From positions 2,728,001-2,792,000 of the forward strand of contig NZ_CP020373.1 of NCBI RefSeq assembly GCF_003957745.1: DNA of 64,000 nucleotides, in the 5' to 3' direction. This stretch comes from Shewanella khirikhana (lineage in GTDB: Bacteria; Pseudomonadota; Gammaproteobacteria; Enterobacterales; Shewanellaceae). Shown in pieces: positions 51,240 through 61,018 of the stretch (position 1 is the first letter of the stretch; the number at the start of each line of letters is the position of its first letter). The notes beneath the pieces are model-generated. The model was given only the letters and a program-made list of their open reading frames with translations. It had not been told where the DNA came from and did not search any database. A program made the translations under genes and the position numbers.

Positions 51240-53821
51240 ACATCTCCTACAAACTCACCATCGCGATAATCCAGGCAAATTTTCGATACAGGTTCTTTCA
51301 GCGCAAGTCGGTTCAGCAATGCCAGCGAGACCGGTGGCAACACCTGTCCATCAATAATGGCTTCCAGCATACGGGCACCATTTTCACTGCGGGTGGCACG
51401 GCTTTGAATGGCCTCAACCAAGGCATCAGCAATGGAAACTTCAGCCTTGTACTTGTCGACCAGGCGGTTTTTCAGTGCATCCAACTTGTATACGATGATG
51501 TCCTTCAGCACATCCTCACCAAGAGGCAGATAAGGTACGATTTCCATGCGAGCCAGCAACGCAGGCTTAAAGAAGGCTGCAAGCTCTGGATAGAGGGCCT
51601 CTTCAAGTAATTCAACCTGATGCGCATGGTCGACTATGGTTTGGAAACCTAGGTTCGAGGTCAGGAAAAACAGTACGTTCTGGCAATCAATCAGCCTGCC
51701 TTCGCCATCAGCCAACTCCCCTTTATCAAAAGCTTGATAGAACAGGTTCAGCACATCCGGATGCGCCTTTTCAACCTCATCCAATAGCACCACTGAATAG
51801 GGCTTCTTACGTATGGCTTCGGTTAACAGCCCCCCTTCCCCATAACCCACATAACCCGGTGGCGAACCGATAAGCCGGGAAACCGTATGTTTTTCCTGAT
51901 ATTCGGACATATTGATGGTGGTCATAAACTGCTTACCACCATAGAGCTGCTCGGCAATCTGCACGACTGTCTCTGTTTTTCCCACGCCGCTGGGCCCCAC
52001 CAGTAAGAAAGCACCTTTGGGACGGCCCGCTATGCGCAAGTCGGCCCTCGCGGTTAACAGATGACGATGCAATCGCGCCAGTGCCGGCGACTGACCTTTA
52101 AGACTTTGCTCAAGCAGCTGGGGCAGATGTGTCAGGATATCCAATTCATTGGCGGTCATTTGCGACACTGGCACACCGGTCCAATCACCAATTACCGCAG
52201 CTATTTGGGCCTCGTCCACCTGTGGAAATACCAGTCGTTCAGGTCCTGACAATTCTGTGAGCTCTGACTCCAGCCTGCGAAGCTCTGCTCTGAGCTCACC
52301 GGTATTCGCGCCGTCGTCATGGATGTTTTCAAGCAAAGAGCGTCGTATTTCGATGATTTGTTGGCTAAGATTGCGCTGTAATTCCCAGCTGGCGGACAGC
52401 TCCTGATATTCCTCTTCCACACCACTGAGCAATTGTTGCAGCTGCTGGCGCTCTGAGTCTATGTCATAGCCAATACCCTGCTGACGCTCAATCAACCCAA
52501 GCTCCATTCGATATTGATGACGCAAGTTATCAATCAGGCTCAATCGCCTTGGCGGCGTACTCATATTGATGGCAACCCGGGCACACGCGGTATCCAAAAC
52601 ATCGATGGCTTTATCTGGCAACTGACGTCCAGAGAGATATCGGTCGGAAAGAAATGCCGCCGCTTTCAGAGCAGCGTCCTGAATAAACACCTGATGCTGC
52701 TGCTCATAAATACTGTGCAAGCCGCGCAGGATATTGACCGTTTGTGCTGCACTGGGCTCATCCAGTTTGACCAACTGGAAACGGCGGCTAAGCGCCGGGT
52801 CCTTCTCAACATACTTTTTATATTCTTTCCAGGTGGTGGCGGCGACTGTCATTAACTCGCCTCTCGCCAAGGCGGGCTTGAGCAGGTTGGCGGCATCGCC
52901 ACCGCCTTCCTGATTGCCTGCACCAATCAAGGTGTGGGCTTCATCGATAAACAGCACCACAGGCAAAGGCGACTGTTTCACTTCACCAATGATGCTCTTC
53001 AGCCGTTTTTCGAACTCCCCTTTGACCGAAGCGCCAGCTTGCAGAAGCCCCAGATCGAGCGACAGCAGGGTTACGTCCTTTAATTTATCGGGCACCATGC
53101 CTTGGGCAATTCTCTGCGCCAGTCCCTCAACAACAGCACTTTTGCCAACCCCGGCATCGCCAACCACGATGGGGTTGTTCTTACGGCGACGACAGAGAAT
53201 GTCTATCATCAGGCTGATTTCATCATCACGGCACAACACAGGATCCAACTGTTGCTGCCGCGCCAGAGCCGTAAAATCAGTGGTGTATTTGCCCAGGGCT
53301 GTTGCTGGCTGAGGTGTAGTTTGCGCAGCAGTTTGCTCAACTTTGTGTGATTCAGATGAATCGCGCAGCAGCGCGGTGAAATTACGCCGCAAAGACTCAC
53401 GGTTAACCGCACTGAAGCTGTCAATCAATGCCGCAGGCAGATACCGCTCGGCATGGATCAAACTGCATACAAGCAGCGCGCCTGAGCGCAGCTGAGTTTG
53501 CCCCAACTCTGTGGATGACAGCAGCCAAGCATCCTGCATCAACTCAATCAATAACGGAGAAAATACAGGATAGGGATCCAGGCTGGTGTCTTTGGCCATG
53601 GACTCAAGTGCCTGCAGGCGGATCTGGTCTGCATCCAGTTCAAATGACTTTAACAACAACCGCGCATCGCCCAGGGGATTATCTAGCAGGCAGCACAGTA
53701 GATGTAAAAAGGTCACTTCTGCATTTTGTCTGCTGATACACAGGGATGCGGCCTCTTCGAGGGCCGTTTTGCTCTGGCTGTTAAGTTTGCCAATCAGGGT
53801 CGGCAATTCGATTCTGATCAT
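51233..53821 (-). CDS. clpV: TssH (ClpV) sheath-disassembly ATPase
   Basis: A double AAA+ ATPase (862 residues) that recycles contracted sheath. N-terminal Clp repeats (SRQNAEVTFLHLLCCLL), first Walker A GDAGVGKSAVVEG, a middle domain, second Walker A GPSGVGKTE and the pore loop GYVGYGEGG. All motifs are intact. It overlaps vasH by seven bases. Confidence 0.97.
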   Translation of the reverse strand: MIRIELPTLIGKLNSQSKTALEEAASLCISRQNAEVTFLHLLCCLLDNPLGDARLLLKSFELDADQIRLQALESMAKDTSLDPYPVFSPLLIELMQDAWLLSSTELGQTQLRSGALLVCSLIHAERYLPAALIDSFSAVNRESLRRNFTALLRDSSESHKVEQTAAQTTPQPATALGKYTTDFTALARQQQLDPVLCRDDEISLMIDILCRRRKNNPIVVGDAGVGKSAVVEGLAQRIAQGMVPDKLKDVTLLSLDLGLLQAGASVKGEFEKRLKSIIGEVKQSPLPVVLFIDEAHTLIGAGNQEGGGDAANLLKPALARGELMTVAATTWKEYKKYVEKDPALSRRFQLVKLDEPSAAQTVNILRGLHSIYEQQHQVFIQDAALKAAAFLSDRYLSGRQLPDKAIDVLDTACARVAINMSTPPRRLSLIDNLRHQYRMELGLIERQQGIGYDIDSERQQLQQLLSGVEEEYQELSASWELQRNLSQQIIEIRRSLLENIHDDGANTGELRAELRRLESELTELSGPERLVFPQVDEAQIAAVIGDWTGVPVSQMTANELDILTHLPQLLEQSLKGQSPALARLHRHLLTARADLRIAGRPKGAFLLVGPSGVGKTETVVQIAEQLYGGKQFMTTINMSEYQEKHTVSRLIGSPPGYVGYGEGGLLTEAIRKKPYSVVLLDEVEKAHPDVLNLFYQAFDKGELADGEGRLIDCQNVLFFLTSNLGFQTIVDHAHQVELLEEALYPELAAFFKPALLARMEIVPYLPLGEDVLKDIIVYKLDALKNRLVDKYKAEVSIADALVEAIQSRATRSENGARMLEAIIDGQVLPPVSLALLNRLALKEPVSKICLDYRDGEFVGDVC

Positions 53822-53830
53822 GTACTTTCC

Positions 53831-54622
53831 TTAGTTCAGGATCTGATGAAGTTGATTGAGGACATCGCTGGATATCTGAGAAAGCGACACCGAGTAAAAG
53901 ATGAAGATCACCGACAGCATCAACGCGAAGCCCGCAAACACACTCCAGATAGGTAATTGGCGTCCCAAACGGTAACGGGCCTGAACCACGTGCTCAGTCG
54001 CTCTGGGTAACAGGTTGGGTTCTTCTTCCCTCAATAACCTCAGGGTTTCGTAAAGGCGTGAGATAATCTTGTCGAATTCTTCCCGGCCGTTGCTGATGAC
54101 TTTGTAACGCCCCTCGAACCCAAGGCAAAAGCACAGGTAAATAAACTCAAGCAGTTGCTGGTAACGGGCAGGCTCAGTCTCCAATCGTTGCAAAATCCCG
54201 AATACTTTCTCCCCGCCCCAGGTTTCGTTGTGAAAGCGAGTCAGCAGTGAGTGCTCAGCCCAGACACTGTCGGTTCCCCATGGTGTCATCATCACGGCTT
54301 CGTCGATGAACGAGCAGAGGACATAACGGTAGGCAAGAATTTCAGCCCGCTCGAACCCCTGATTGGTCAATTCAGACTCAATGGCCATAATGTCATCAAC
54401 CGTACTGTGATACAGGGACGGCACGTCATCCAGCTGGGTCAATCGTCGAACCCTCAGTACCATGCCAAATAAGGGCGTGGCCGCATCAATCAAGGGGTTA
54501 ATGCCATGACCACGCAGTTGGAACCAGTACTCCTTGTCTGCGTTGACTTTCTGAACCTCATCAAACAATAAGCTATCCAATTGCTCTGCCGACATTGGCT
54601 GCGCATGCATTTTCTTTTCCAT
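53831..54622 (-). CDS. tssL: TssL (DotU/IcmH) inner-membrane protein
   Basis: A 263-residue membrane-complex subunit with the DotU domain (YVLCSFIDEAVMMTPWG, FLEFIYLCFCLGFEGRY) and one C-terminal transmembrane helix (WSVFAGFALMLSVIFIFYS) anchoring it in the inner membrane. There is no peptidoglycan-binding extension. It follows tssK by three bases. Confidence 0.96.
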   Translation of the reverse strand: MEKKMHAQPMSAEQLDSLLFDEVQKVNADKEYWFQLRGHGINPLIDAATPLFGMVLRVRRLTQLDDVPSLYHSTVDDIMAIESELTNQGFERAEILAYRYVLCSFIDEAVMMTPWGTDSVWAEHSLLTRFHNETWGGEKVFGILQRLETEPARYQQLLEFIYLCFCLGFEGRYKVISNGREEFDKIISRLYETLRLLREEEPNLLPRATEHVVQARYRLGRQLPIWSVFAGFALMLSVIFIFYSVSLSQISSDVLNQLHQILN

Positions 54623-54625
54623 GAA

Positions 54626-55957
54626 TTAACTCCTGATCGCCCAGAATTGCAGTTCAAGATCCGGAATGTCTCCTGCGACATGGAACGCAAAGCCACTGGA
54701 GTTAGTCAGCATTTCCCAGCTTTTACTGCTGCGTTCAAGTTGGAAATAGCTATAGCCCGCGTGATAGGGCAACTGGCGCGGCGCAACTGGTAGCGGTATG
54801 AGTAGGACGCCCGGCAGTTGCAGGGAAATCAGCTCGCGAATTTTCTCCACCGAGGCAATTTTGGTCTGCTGCACAAACAACCGCTTAAGCTCTTCAAGCG
54901 GCATACGGGCACGTACAGCCAGGATGAAGTCAGCCTGCTTAACCAGCTCCTGATCCTGGATAGGCGCAACCATGAGTCCATAGTTTCGCTTCTGTAGCTG
55001 CAGTGAAACGGCCTTCGGCTCCAGTACGGTACTGAGTGCCTGGCGCATCATAGACATCAGGCGTAAAAAGCTTCTGACCGGCATGTCGTGGTCATAAGCG
55101 GCAAATTCGGGTGCCATTCGACTGTCATCGGTAAAGGTAAACAGCTCACCGCAGATCCCTATTAGCTCGCGATAGAGTGCTTCTGGGTGCAGTGTTCTGA
55201 GCAAGGACAGATGATGCAAACGCGGCTGAACCCGATTCAGGGTTTGAAGCAGCATAAAATCGGCAACATCTGCCACGCCGCCCTGGCTTGGCGAACCCAA
55301 CCGATGGGCAATGTTTCTGGCACGCTCACGCACCAAACCTGCCATTTCTGCGAGGAATCGGTACAACGAGGTTACGGCTCGAACATTGAAATGGCAGGGA
55401 ATAAACGCAGGATCCATCACCAGGCTGCCATCTGGACGTTTTTCCAGAATGCGGGTAATGGCGAGGTAGCTGAATGCACTGCGGTCATCACGCTCCAACA
55501 TCAGTCGCATACGCACGGGACTGACATCAATGGCGGAAAAATCACCCTGTTCAGTGTGAATATCCCGGACATCGAAGCGTCTTTGCAAATAACGTCCGGC
55601 ATCGCTTTCCAATTGCGCCACCTCTTTAATACTGTCGGTACGTAATGGCAACGCCAGGTAGACAATCTGGTTCGCGTAAGAACTATCTGGGATCTCCAGT
55701 GCATCGGGCAACACATCTTCCTGGGGGATATTAAACGCCGTACCATCAGGCATAACGCCCTTTGCGGTTTGCAACGCGATGCGCCCAAAACTCAGATATT
55801 CTGGATTTAGCTCCAACCATTCGACGCCATAGAGATAGCCGCCAACGGCGTCTAGCCGGGAGTCAAGCAGATACTCCTGATATCGCTGTTGCTGCTGAAA
55901 ATGCTGAGGACGGATAAACAGCCCTTCATTCCAGATCACTCGGTTTCTTGCTGACAT
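54626..55957 (-). CDS. tssK: TssK baseplate connector
   Basis: A 443-residue TssK: the start VIWNEGLFIRPQHFQQQ is highly typical, and the C-terminal region includes PYHAGYSYFQLERSSKSW. TssK trimers link the baseplate (TssFG) to the TssLM membrane complex. Normal length and spacing in the operon. Confidence 0.97.
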   Translation of the reverse strand: MSARNRVIWNEGLFIRPQHFQQQQRYQEYLLDSRLDAVGGYLYGVEWLELNPEYLSFGRIALQTAKGVMPDGTAFNIPQEDVLPDALEIPDSSYANQIVYLALPLRTDSIKEVAQLESDAGRYLQRRFDVRDIHTEQGDFSAIDVSPVRMRLMLERDDRSAFSYLAITRILEKRPDGSLVMDPAFIPCHFNVRAVTSLYRFLAEMAGLVRERARNIAHRLGSPSQGGVADVADFMLLQTLNRVQPRLHHLSLLRTLHPEALYRELIGICGELFTFTDDSRMAPEFAAYDHDMPVRSFLRLMSMMRQALSTVLEPKAVSLQLQKRNYGLMVAPIQDQELVKQADFILAVRARMPLEELKRLFVQQTKIASVEKIRELISLQLPGVLLIPLPVAPRQLPYHAGYSYFQLERSSKSWEMLTNSSGFAFHVAGDIPDLELQFWAIRS

Positions 55958-55959
55958 GC

Positions 55960-56493
55960 TTATTCCACTTTGTCCAAAATAATGCTGTGGTCATCAAAGA
56001 ACATCAGCAAGTGATACTCATGACCTACAGATTTGATTTTGATGACCTTTTTCCACTGAGCCTGTTCTGGCTGGCTAAACTTGGCTATCACACCTATGTA
56101 TCTGACGTCACCATCAACCTTCATGGGATCCACGAATTTGAACTGCCCGGGCAGCAAGGTGAAATCGCTGTGGTCCACATAGTTGGATCCCAGGGACTTT
56201 TTGAAATCTGCTATCAAAGAGTCAAAATCCGCAGCCAGAAACTTGGAGTCGTCCTCCAGTTCAAAGACCACCATCTCAATCGGAGTCGGTTCGCCTTCCG
56301 CGTTGGGGTTTACTGTGGTTTGTGCATACATGCTGAATGTAAGCAGCGTTTCACGGTCGGTCATGTCCCCGACGGGAATCGAAGGATCCCATATGACCTG
56401 AGCGGTTTTTTTGGTAGCATTCCAGGCTGAACTGCAACCACCTAGCAGGAACACCATCAGTGCAGCGACCGACCAACGGGCCAGACTCTCCAT
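55960..56493 (-). CDS. tssJ: TssJ (VasD) outer-membrane lipoprotein
   Basis: A small lipoprotein with signal SVAALMVFLLGGC and a beta-sandwich body. It anchors the T6SS membrane complex to the outer membrane by binding the TssM C-terminus. I use the ATG at 56491-56493, which overlaps the stop of tagH (TGATG); a GTG one codon earlier is possible. Confidence 0.94.
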   Translation of the reverse strand: MESLARWSVAALMVFLLGGCSSAWNATKKTAQVIWDPSIPVGDMTDRETLLTFSMYAQTTVNPNAEGEPTPIEMVVFELEDDSKFLAADFDSLIADFKKSLGSNYVDHSDFTLLPGQFKFVDPMKVDGDVRYIGVIAKFSQPEQAQWKKVIKIKSVGHEYHLLMFFDDHSIILDKVE

Positions 56494-57839
56494 CACACAG
56501 CCCTCTGCAGTTCCCTGATTTTTTTGTCGTAGGCCTGTTCAAATACTTCCCAGAAGAGTTTTGAGAAGCCCTGTTGGCGTGATGAGGTCAGTTCACGGTA
56601 ATAATGCTGGTACATGGTCCAAGACCAACTTTCCGGTTGCTGCCTGCCAATATCGCTGGCCTTGCGATATTGGGAAAAGCGGCGCTGAAGCACTTCCGGC
56701 GAAAAAGACGCCAGGATATTTTCCAGTGCTTCACCGATGGCAAAGTTTACCGCCTGATTATGGTTAGCCAGGGTTTGCAGGCTTTCGCTGATAGCCGCAG
56801 CCGGAGACAAATGCACCTCACTGCGACAATCATCATCAAAGAGGGTACGCACGGTTTCCTCATAACCCAGCCCCAGCCGCAAAGGATTGTCTTCAATCGG
56901 CTGCAGATTCTTGTTAATCAGATCATACCGCCCATTACCTGCGTCCAAATGCAGTGAAAGCAAGCCTTTGATAGCGGCTTGCAGCGCGGCGCCCATTTCC
57001 ATGGACAGGGCTTGCTGCTGTTCGACATTACCCGTCTGAGCTAAACTGACTCCCAGCCCCGCCATCATGGGTACTGCCGCCAGATGCTGCCCCCCCTGCT
57101 GCTCCCAATCGGCAAACATTTGTTCAAACTCATTTGGCACCTGTGCCTGTTCACTCTGGTCCATGATTATTTCCTTTCCTTGTCTTTGTGTTCCCGACAG
57201 GCTAATTGCTGAGCAGGGATCAAAATTGGTGTCTGCCTGCCCTACGTGCATTTTCCCTGCCGCCAAGTTGTCTTCAGGCACCAAACTTTGCTGCTCCTTG
57301 GCAGGCCTTAGCGCCATGTCGGCCAGAACACTTTTACCTTGCAGGACAGACAGTTGCCGCTCGATAGCCAGCAGCGGATCATACAGTGATTCATCTGTAT
57401 CCTTCGCCACCCCGTCGTCCACAGCTTCCTCCCGAGGTTCGCACAGGAGCGCATCATCAGGAACCCCAAGCCATGCCGATAACTCCCGCTTGGCAGCGGG
57501 CTGGGCCTCGTTGACGTCAAAAATAGATGTCCGCACCAAATAGGGGCCTATAGACAGTGAATCGTTGTCGTTCAGGCGGGCTTTTTTTCCAATGCCCAAG
57601 GTTTGACTGGCACCATTAATACAAAGCGCACCACACAAATCCTCAACGCAGTAAGCTCCATCTATCAATTGGATGCGACAAAAAACTGCTGGAATATCAC
57701 CGGCTCTGTCACGCAGTACCCAACTATTACCCGCACCAGCACCTATGCTGCCCCCTTCGGCATCCATCTGAATATGTGGCTGCAACCCTGACTCCAGGGC
57801 CTGACAATTCACCACATTCAGTGCGATTAGCTGTTCCAC
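56493..57839 (-). CDS. tagH: FHA-domain T6SS protein TagH (VasC)
   Basis: A 448-residue cytoplasmic protein. Residues ~25-110 form an FHA phosphothreonine-binding domain (SIGAGAGNSWVLRD, RIQLIDGAYCVEDL, GASQTLGI). The C-terminal region (FSKLFWEVFEQAYDKKI) is the conserved type-VI FHA tail. The middle is low-complexity. No PpkA/PppA kinase or phosphatase is seen in this cluster, so the role of FHA binding here is open. Confidence 0.92.
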   Translation of the reverse strand: MEQLIALNVVNCQALESGLQPHIQMDAEGGSIGAGAGNSWVLRDRAGDIPAVFCRIQLIDGAYCVEDLCGALCINGASQTLGIGKKARLNDNDSLSIGPYLVRTSIFDVNEAQPAAKRELSAWLGVPDDALLCEPREEAVDDGVAKDTDESLYDPLLAIERQLSVLQGKSVLADMALRPAKEQQSLVPEDNLAAGKMHVGQADTNFDPCSAISLSGTQRQGKEIIMDQSEQAQVPNEFEQMFADWEQQGGQHLAAVPMMAGLGVSLAQTGNVEQQQALSMEMGAALQAAIKGLLSLHLDAGNGRYDLINKNLQPIEDNPLRLGLGYEETVRTLFDDDCRSEVHLSPAAAISESLQTLANHNQAVNFAIGEALENILASFSPEVLQRRFSQYRKASDIGRQQPESWSWTMYQHYYRELTSSRQQGFSKLFWEVFEQAYDKKIRELQRAV

Positions 57840-57849
57840 GATTTCACTC

Positions 57850-58818
57850 CTACTCTCTTATCTGAATAAGAACCCGTTTTTGCGTCACCTTGGGCGTACC
57901 CAAAAAGGATGACCATCCCAATTGACCAACGCCATCGCAATCAAGCCTAAGAACAGGCTCTTCGTCGTCCCTGATAGTCAATTCAAGATCGAATGCCATC
58001 TGCTCACGGAGCACTAGTTCAACCAATCGGCACAAGGGCTCAAACTCGCGCCCCGATGGCAAAAGCTCACGAAATCTCTCCTGCGCCAATTGGCCAATAC
58101 AGAGCACAAACTTGCCGCTGACATCCGGTGTTTTTTCCCCAAGTAAAGTGGTTTGCCCCAACTGCATGTTGCTGATACCGAGGATGCTGCGCTGATCTGC
58201 CGGAATGGCGACCCAACGGAACTGCCACTCACGGACACTGACATCGGTCAAATCGAAGCTGTGTGCGACTATGCCTGACAGTACCTGAGCCGAACGGCTA
58301 CGACCGGCCAGGGTACCTGCATAGGCCAACATTTTGCTCCAATTGATGACACTGTCTGCCCTGAGGTGTTCACTGGACAAACCCACCAATGAGAAGACCT
58401 GCGCCGAAAACTGATCCCTTGCATCATGTTGAAACTGAACGTAGTAACGGTACTTACGCCAACTTCTGTACAGCAGTGATGTCAGGCGATTACTGAAAAA
58501 GTCGAGAAAGCTGGTTCGTATGCCCTCTTCGTCTTCCAGCAGCATGTCCAACATGTAATTGGGTAGCGGTGACTGAGCTCCTCCCAACCCCATAAAGCAA
58601 GTTTCGAGCTGTACCCGGCCATGCAGCTGGGTTAAATCGGAAATATCCGCGGCGGCAAAACCCAGGCTTGGATTGGCCCGAAAAGTCAACCTACCTTCCC
58701 GTTCCCAGTCATCTTTTTGTGGATCCTGGTTCTGCACCTTGTGCAGCAGTTCCACCAACTGAAAAAAATTGTATTGGCGGTATCGTTCAGGGACCGGCAG
58801 GGGGGCCTGAGCACTCAT
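57850..58818 (-). CDS. tssG: TssG baseplate protein
   Basis: A baseplate wedge subunit acting with TssF. It carries FFQLVELLHKVQNQDP near the start and FLDFFSNRLTSLLYRSWRKYRY in the middle. I use the ATG at 58816-58818, which overlaps the tssF stop (ATGA); an in-frame ATG at 58851 lies inside tssF. Ends close to tagH. Confidence 0.95.
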   Translation of the reverse strand: MSAQAPLPVPERYRQYNFFQLVELLHKVQNQDPQKDDWEREGRLTFRANPSLGFAAADISDLTQLHGRVQLETCFMGLGGAQSPLPNYMLDMLLEDEEGIRTSFLDFFSNRLTSLLYRSWRKYRYYVQFQHDARDQFSAQVFSLVGLSSEHLRADSVINWSKMLAYAGTLAGRSRSAQVLSGIVAHSFDLTDVSVREWQFRWVAIPADQRSILGISNMQLGQTTLLGEKTPDVSGKFVLCIGQLAQERFRELLPSGREFEPLCRLVELVLREQMAFDLELTIRDDEEPVLRLDCDGVGQLGWSSFLGTPKVTQKRVLIQIRE

Positions 58819-60581
58819 ATCAAGGGCTGCTGACCCTGCTCGAGATCCCATGTATAAGTTTCCTTGTTGTGCACATTGACCACCACCAGTTCGTGAAACG
58901 AGTTAATGCTGGAGTACAGAGCAAAAAAGCGGTTGAGTACCGCGCCAAATAAATAGAGATCCCCCTCGGATGCAAAGCTCTGTTGATCCAACTTGAGAAT
59001 GGTTTTAAGTCCCCTCACGGGTAAGCCACGAATAATTCGCTCTGAGGGTTTGGATTCAATAGCCACTATCCCCGCCAGACGCCTGTTAGTAACCTGCTCA
59101 GCCTGTCTGTCCACCAATGCGCGAAAGTCATAGCTGCGGATAATGCTGCAAATAGCATCCCGGGAGAGCAGCGAAAGATAGTTCAGCGACAGATTAGAAA
59201 TCAGAGTCCACAGCAAGCTGCCATCGAGTACCGGCCTGACAGGAAAGCTGGGCTCGGTGATATTGCGAAAATGGGCAAAGCTCGGGGATGAATCAGTGGC
59301 AATACAAATGTCCCCCTTGCCCAGACGCGAGGGCAGTAGCCGATTGGAGCAAGTCAGCTTGAGAGAAATACACTCATTAATTCCCATGCAGGCAGTTTCA
59401 TCCCCCCTGACAAAGGAAAGAAAGTGATCGGCACCATCATGGCGTAAGCTGTTCTTTATTCGGCTGCGATAATAAAGCGCAGTTCTGTGGCGACTGCGCT
59501 CAACTTCATGCTGAAAACTCTCAAATGAGTGATAAACCCGGGGTTGACCACGACTACGGCCGTCGCCGTGCTCCAGCCAGCCTTCAACCCTGTCGATACT
59601 GAATATTTCAAAGTGGGCCGGATGACGACTTGATGGCATGACCGGGTATTCCACCCGCTTGCCAGTAAAATCTATCGGGTCGGCGTCATGATCAAACAGA
59701 TTGATGGCTGGCACACAGTAAAGCTCGAAGGTATCCTGATTGATACGGACATCTGCTGGCAGGGTCTTGGAAAAGTTAAACTTGAGAGAAAAATTGCCCT
59801 GAAACTGCCCCGGCACCACCTGGGACAAGCCAACCACTTTAAAAAAGCGAAACGCATCGGGGAAAGTCAGATATTCCTGAATAACCCGATAACCGTCGTA
59901 AACATTTTTTGGATAAGGCAAAACGCTGTCACTGGGTTCAAATCCAATTGGTCGGCATGCACTGCACGGCAAGGTAACGCTGCTGCCATTGCAGCGGATT
60001 TCGACACCCCCAAGATAATGGTTCAGCCACAGGTACAGCATCTGGGCGCTATAGATTTCACCGCCGAGATAAAACTCCAGTGACTCTAACTGTATCTGCT
60101 GCAAACTCTGACCGGTCTCCACCGAGAAATCCAAGGTAATACTGGAAGCCTCCCTTGAGTGGATGGCATGAATATCAATCAAACTCATAGGATAAATATC
60201 CAGCGGGCGGCAGGTTCGGAAATGACATACCTGCCCATCCACCGGATGGGTATCCAGCATAGTTCTGGCTGCCACCGTTTGCCTTTGGGTAATACCGCTC
60301 TGGAGAGGCGTGAATTTCACTATGGTGTAGCTGGGCACTGGCCTTAAATAGTTTGGCCAGAGCATACTAATCATTGAATGGGTCAATTCAGGAAACTCGT
60401 CATCGATTTTTTCTCTGAGGCGACCGGTTAGAAAGGCAAAGCCCTCCAACAGACGTTCAATGTCGGGATCTGTGTGCGTCCCGTGAAGATAACGAGCCAG
60501 TTCTGGATGCAACTGCGAAAATTCCCGCCCCTGCTCCCGAAGAAATGCGAGCTCATCCCTGAAATATTTATCCTGCGACAA
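58815..60581 (-). CDS. tssF: TssF baseplate protein
   Basis: A 588-residue baseplate subunit: start FRDELAFLREQGREFSQLHP with DPDIERLLEGFAFLTGRLR is diagnostic, and the C-terminal part includes GLKTILKLDQQSF and LFGAVLNRFFALYSSINSF. Follows tssE by three bases. Confidence 0.97.
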   Translation of the reverse strand: MSQDKYFRDELAFLREQGREFSQLHPELARYLHGTHTDPDIERLLEGFAFLTGRLREKIDDEFPELTHSMISMLWPNYLRPVPSYTIVKFTPLQSGITQRQTVAARTMLDTHPVDGQVCHFRTCRPLDIYPMSLIDIHAIHSREASSITLDFSVETGQSLQQIQLESLEFYLGGEIYSAQMLYLWLNHYLGGVEIRCNGSSVTLPCSACRPIGFEPSDSVLPYPKNVYDGYRVIQEYLTFPDAFRFFKVVGLSQVVPGQFQGNFSLKFNFSKTLPADVRINQDTFELYCVPAINLFDHDADPIDFTGKRVEYPVMPSSRHPAHFEIFSIDRVEGWLEHGDGRSRGQPRVYHSFESFQHEVERSRHRTALYYRSRIKNSLRHDGADHFLSFVRGDETACMGINECISLKLTCSNRLLPSRLGKGDICIATDSSPSFAHFRNITEPSFPVRPVLDGSLLWTLISNLSLNYLSLLSRDAICSIIRSYDFRALVDRQAEQVTNRRLAGIVAIESKPSERIIRGLPVRGLKTILKLDQQSFASEGDLYLFGAVLNRFFALYSSINSFHELVVVNVHNKETYTWDLEQGQQPLI

Positions 60582-60584
60582 TGA

Positions 60585-61013
60585 CTAAACCACTCTATAC
60601 CTGCGATTGGTATCCAACAGCAAATCTATCTTCAGCAGATCGTTTCTGTGTGAAACGTTGACCCTGCCCTGCAATAAGAACTTCAACATCACCGGGCTGG
60701 ATTCGTCATACAACACACTGACCTGCAACTGTGTAAGCCGAGGTTCGAATCTTCCAATGCACTGGCGGATAGATTGCTGCATCCTGCAACACAGATCCTT
60801 ACTGCTGGCACTGGCATCGTTAAAATCGAACAACCCCAATTCAGGAGTACTCTGGCTTTCCCCCACTCTGGTGTTAAGTACCCTGGAGATATTTCGCTTA
60901 ATAGACTCTAGGGTGTCACCAATATCCACTACCCTCTCCCGCGGGGAACGAAGGTCGGTTCCCAAACGTTCAAAGAAACCGACACTGAGGGTATTGTCCT
61001 CGTCATGGAACAA
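60585..61013 (-). CDS. tssE: TssE baseplate protein (gp25-like)
   Basis: A 142-residue gp25-like protein (DLRSPRERVVDIGDTLESI, SPVMLKFLLQGRV). It triggers sheath assembly at the baseplate. The start is TTG at 61011-61013 with a ribosome site (AGGAG) 8-9 bases upstream; no suitable ATG exists nearby. Confidence 0.92.
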   Translation of the reverse strand: MFHDEDNTLSVGFFERLGTDLRSPRERVVDIGDTLESIKRNISRVLNTRVGESQSTPELGLFDFNDASASSKDLCCRMQQSIRQCIGRFEPRLTQLQVSVLYDESSPVMLKFLLQGRVNVSHRNDLLKIDLLLDTNRRYRVV

Positions 61014-61018
61014 GTGGA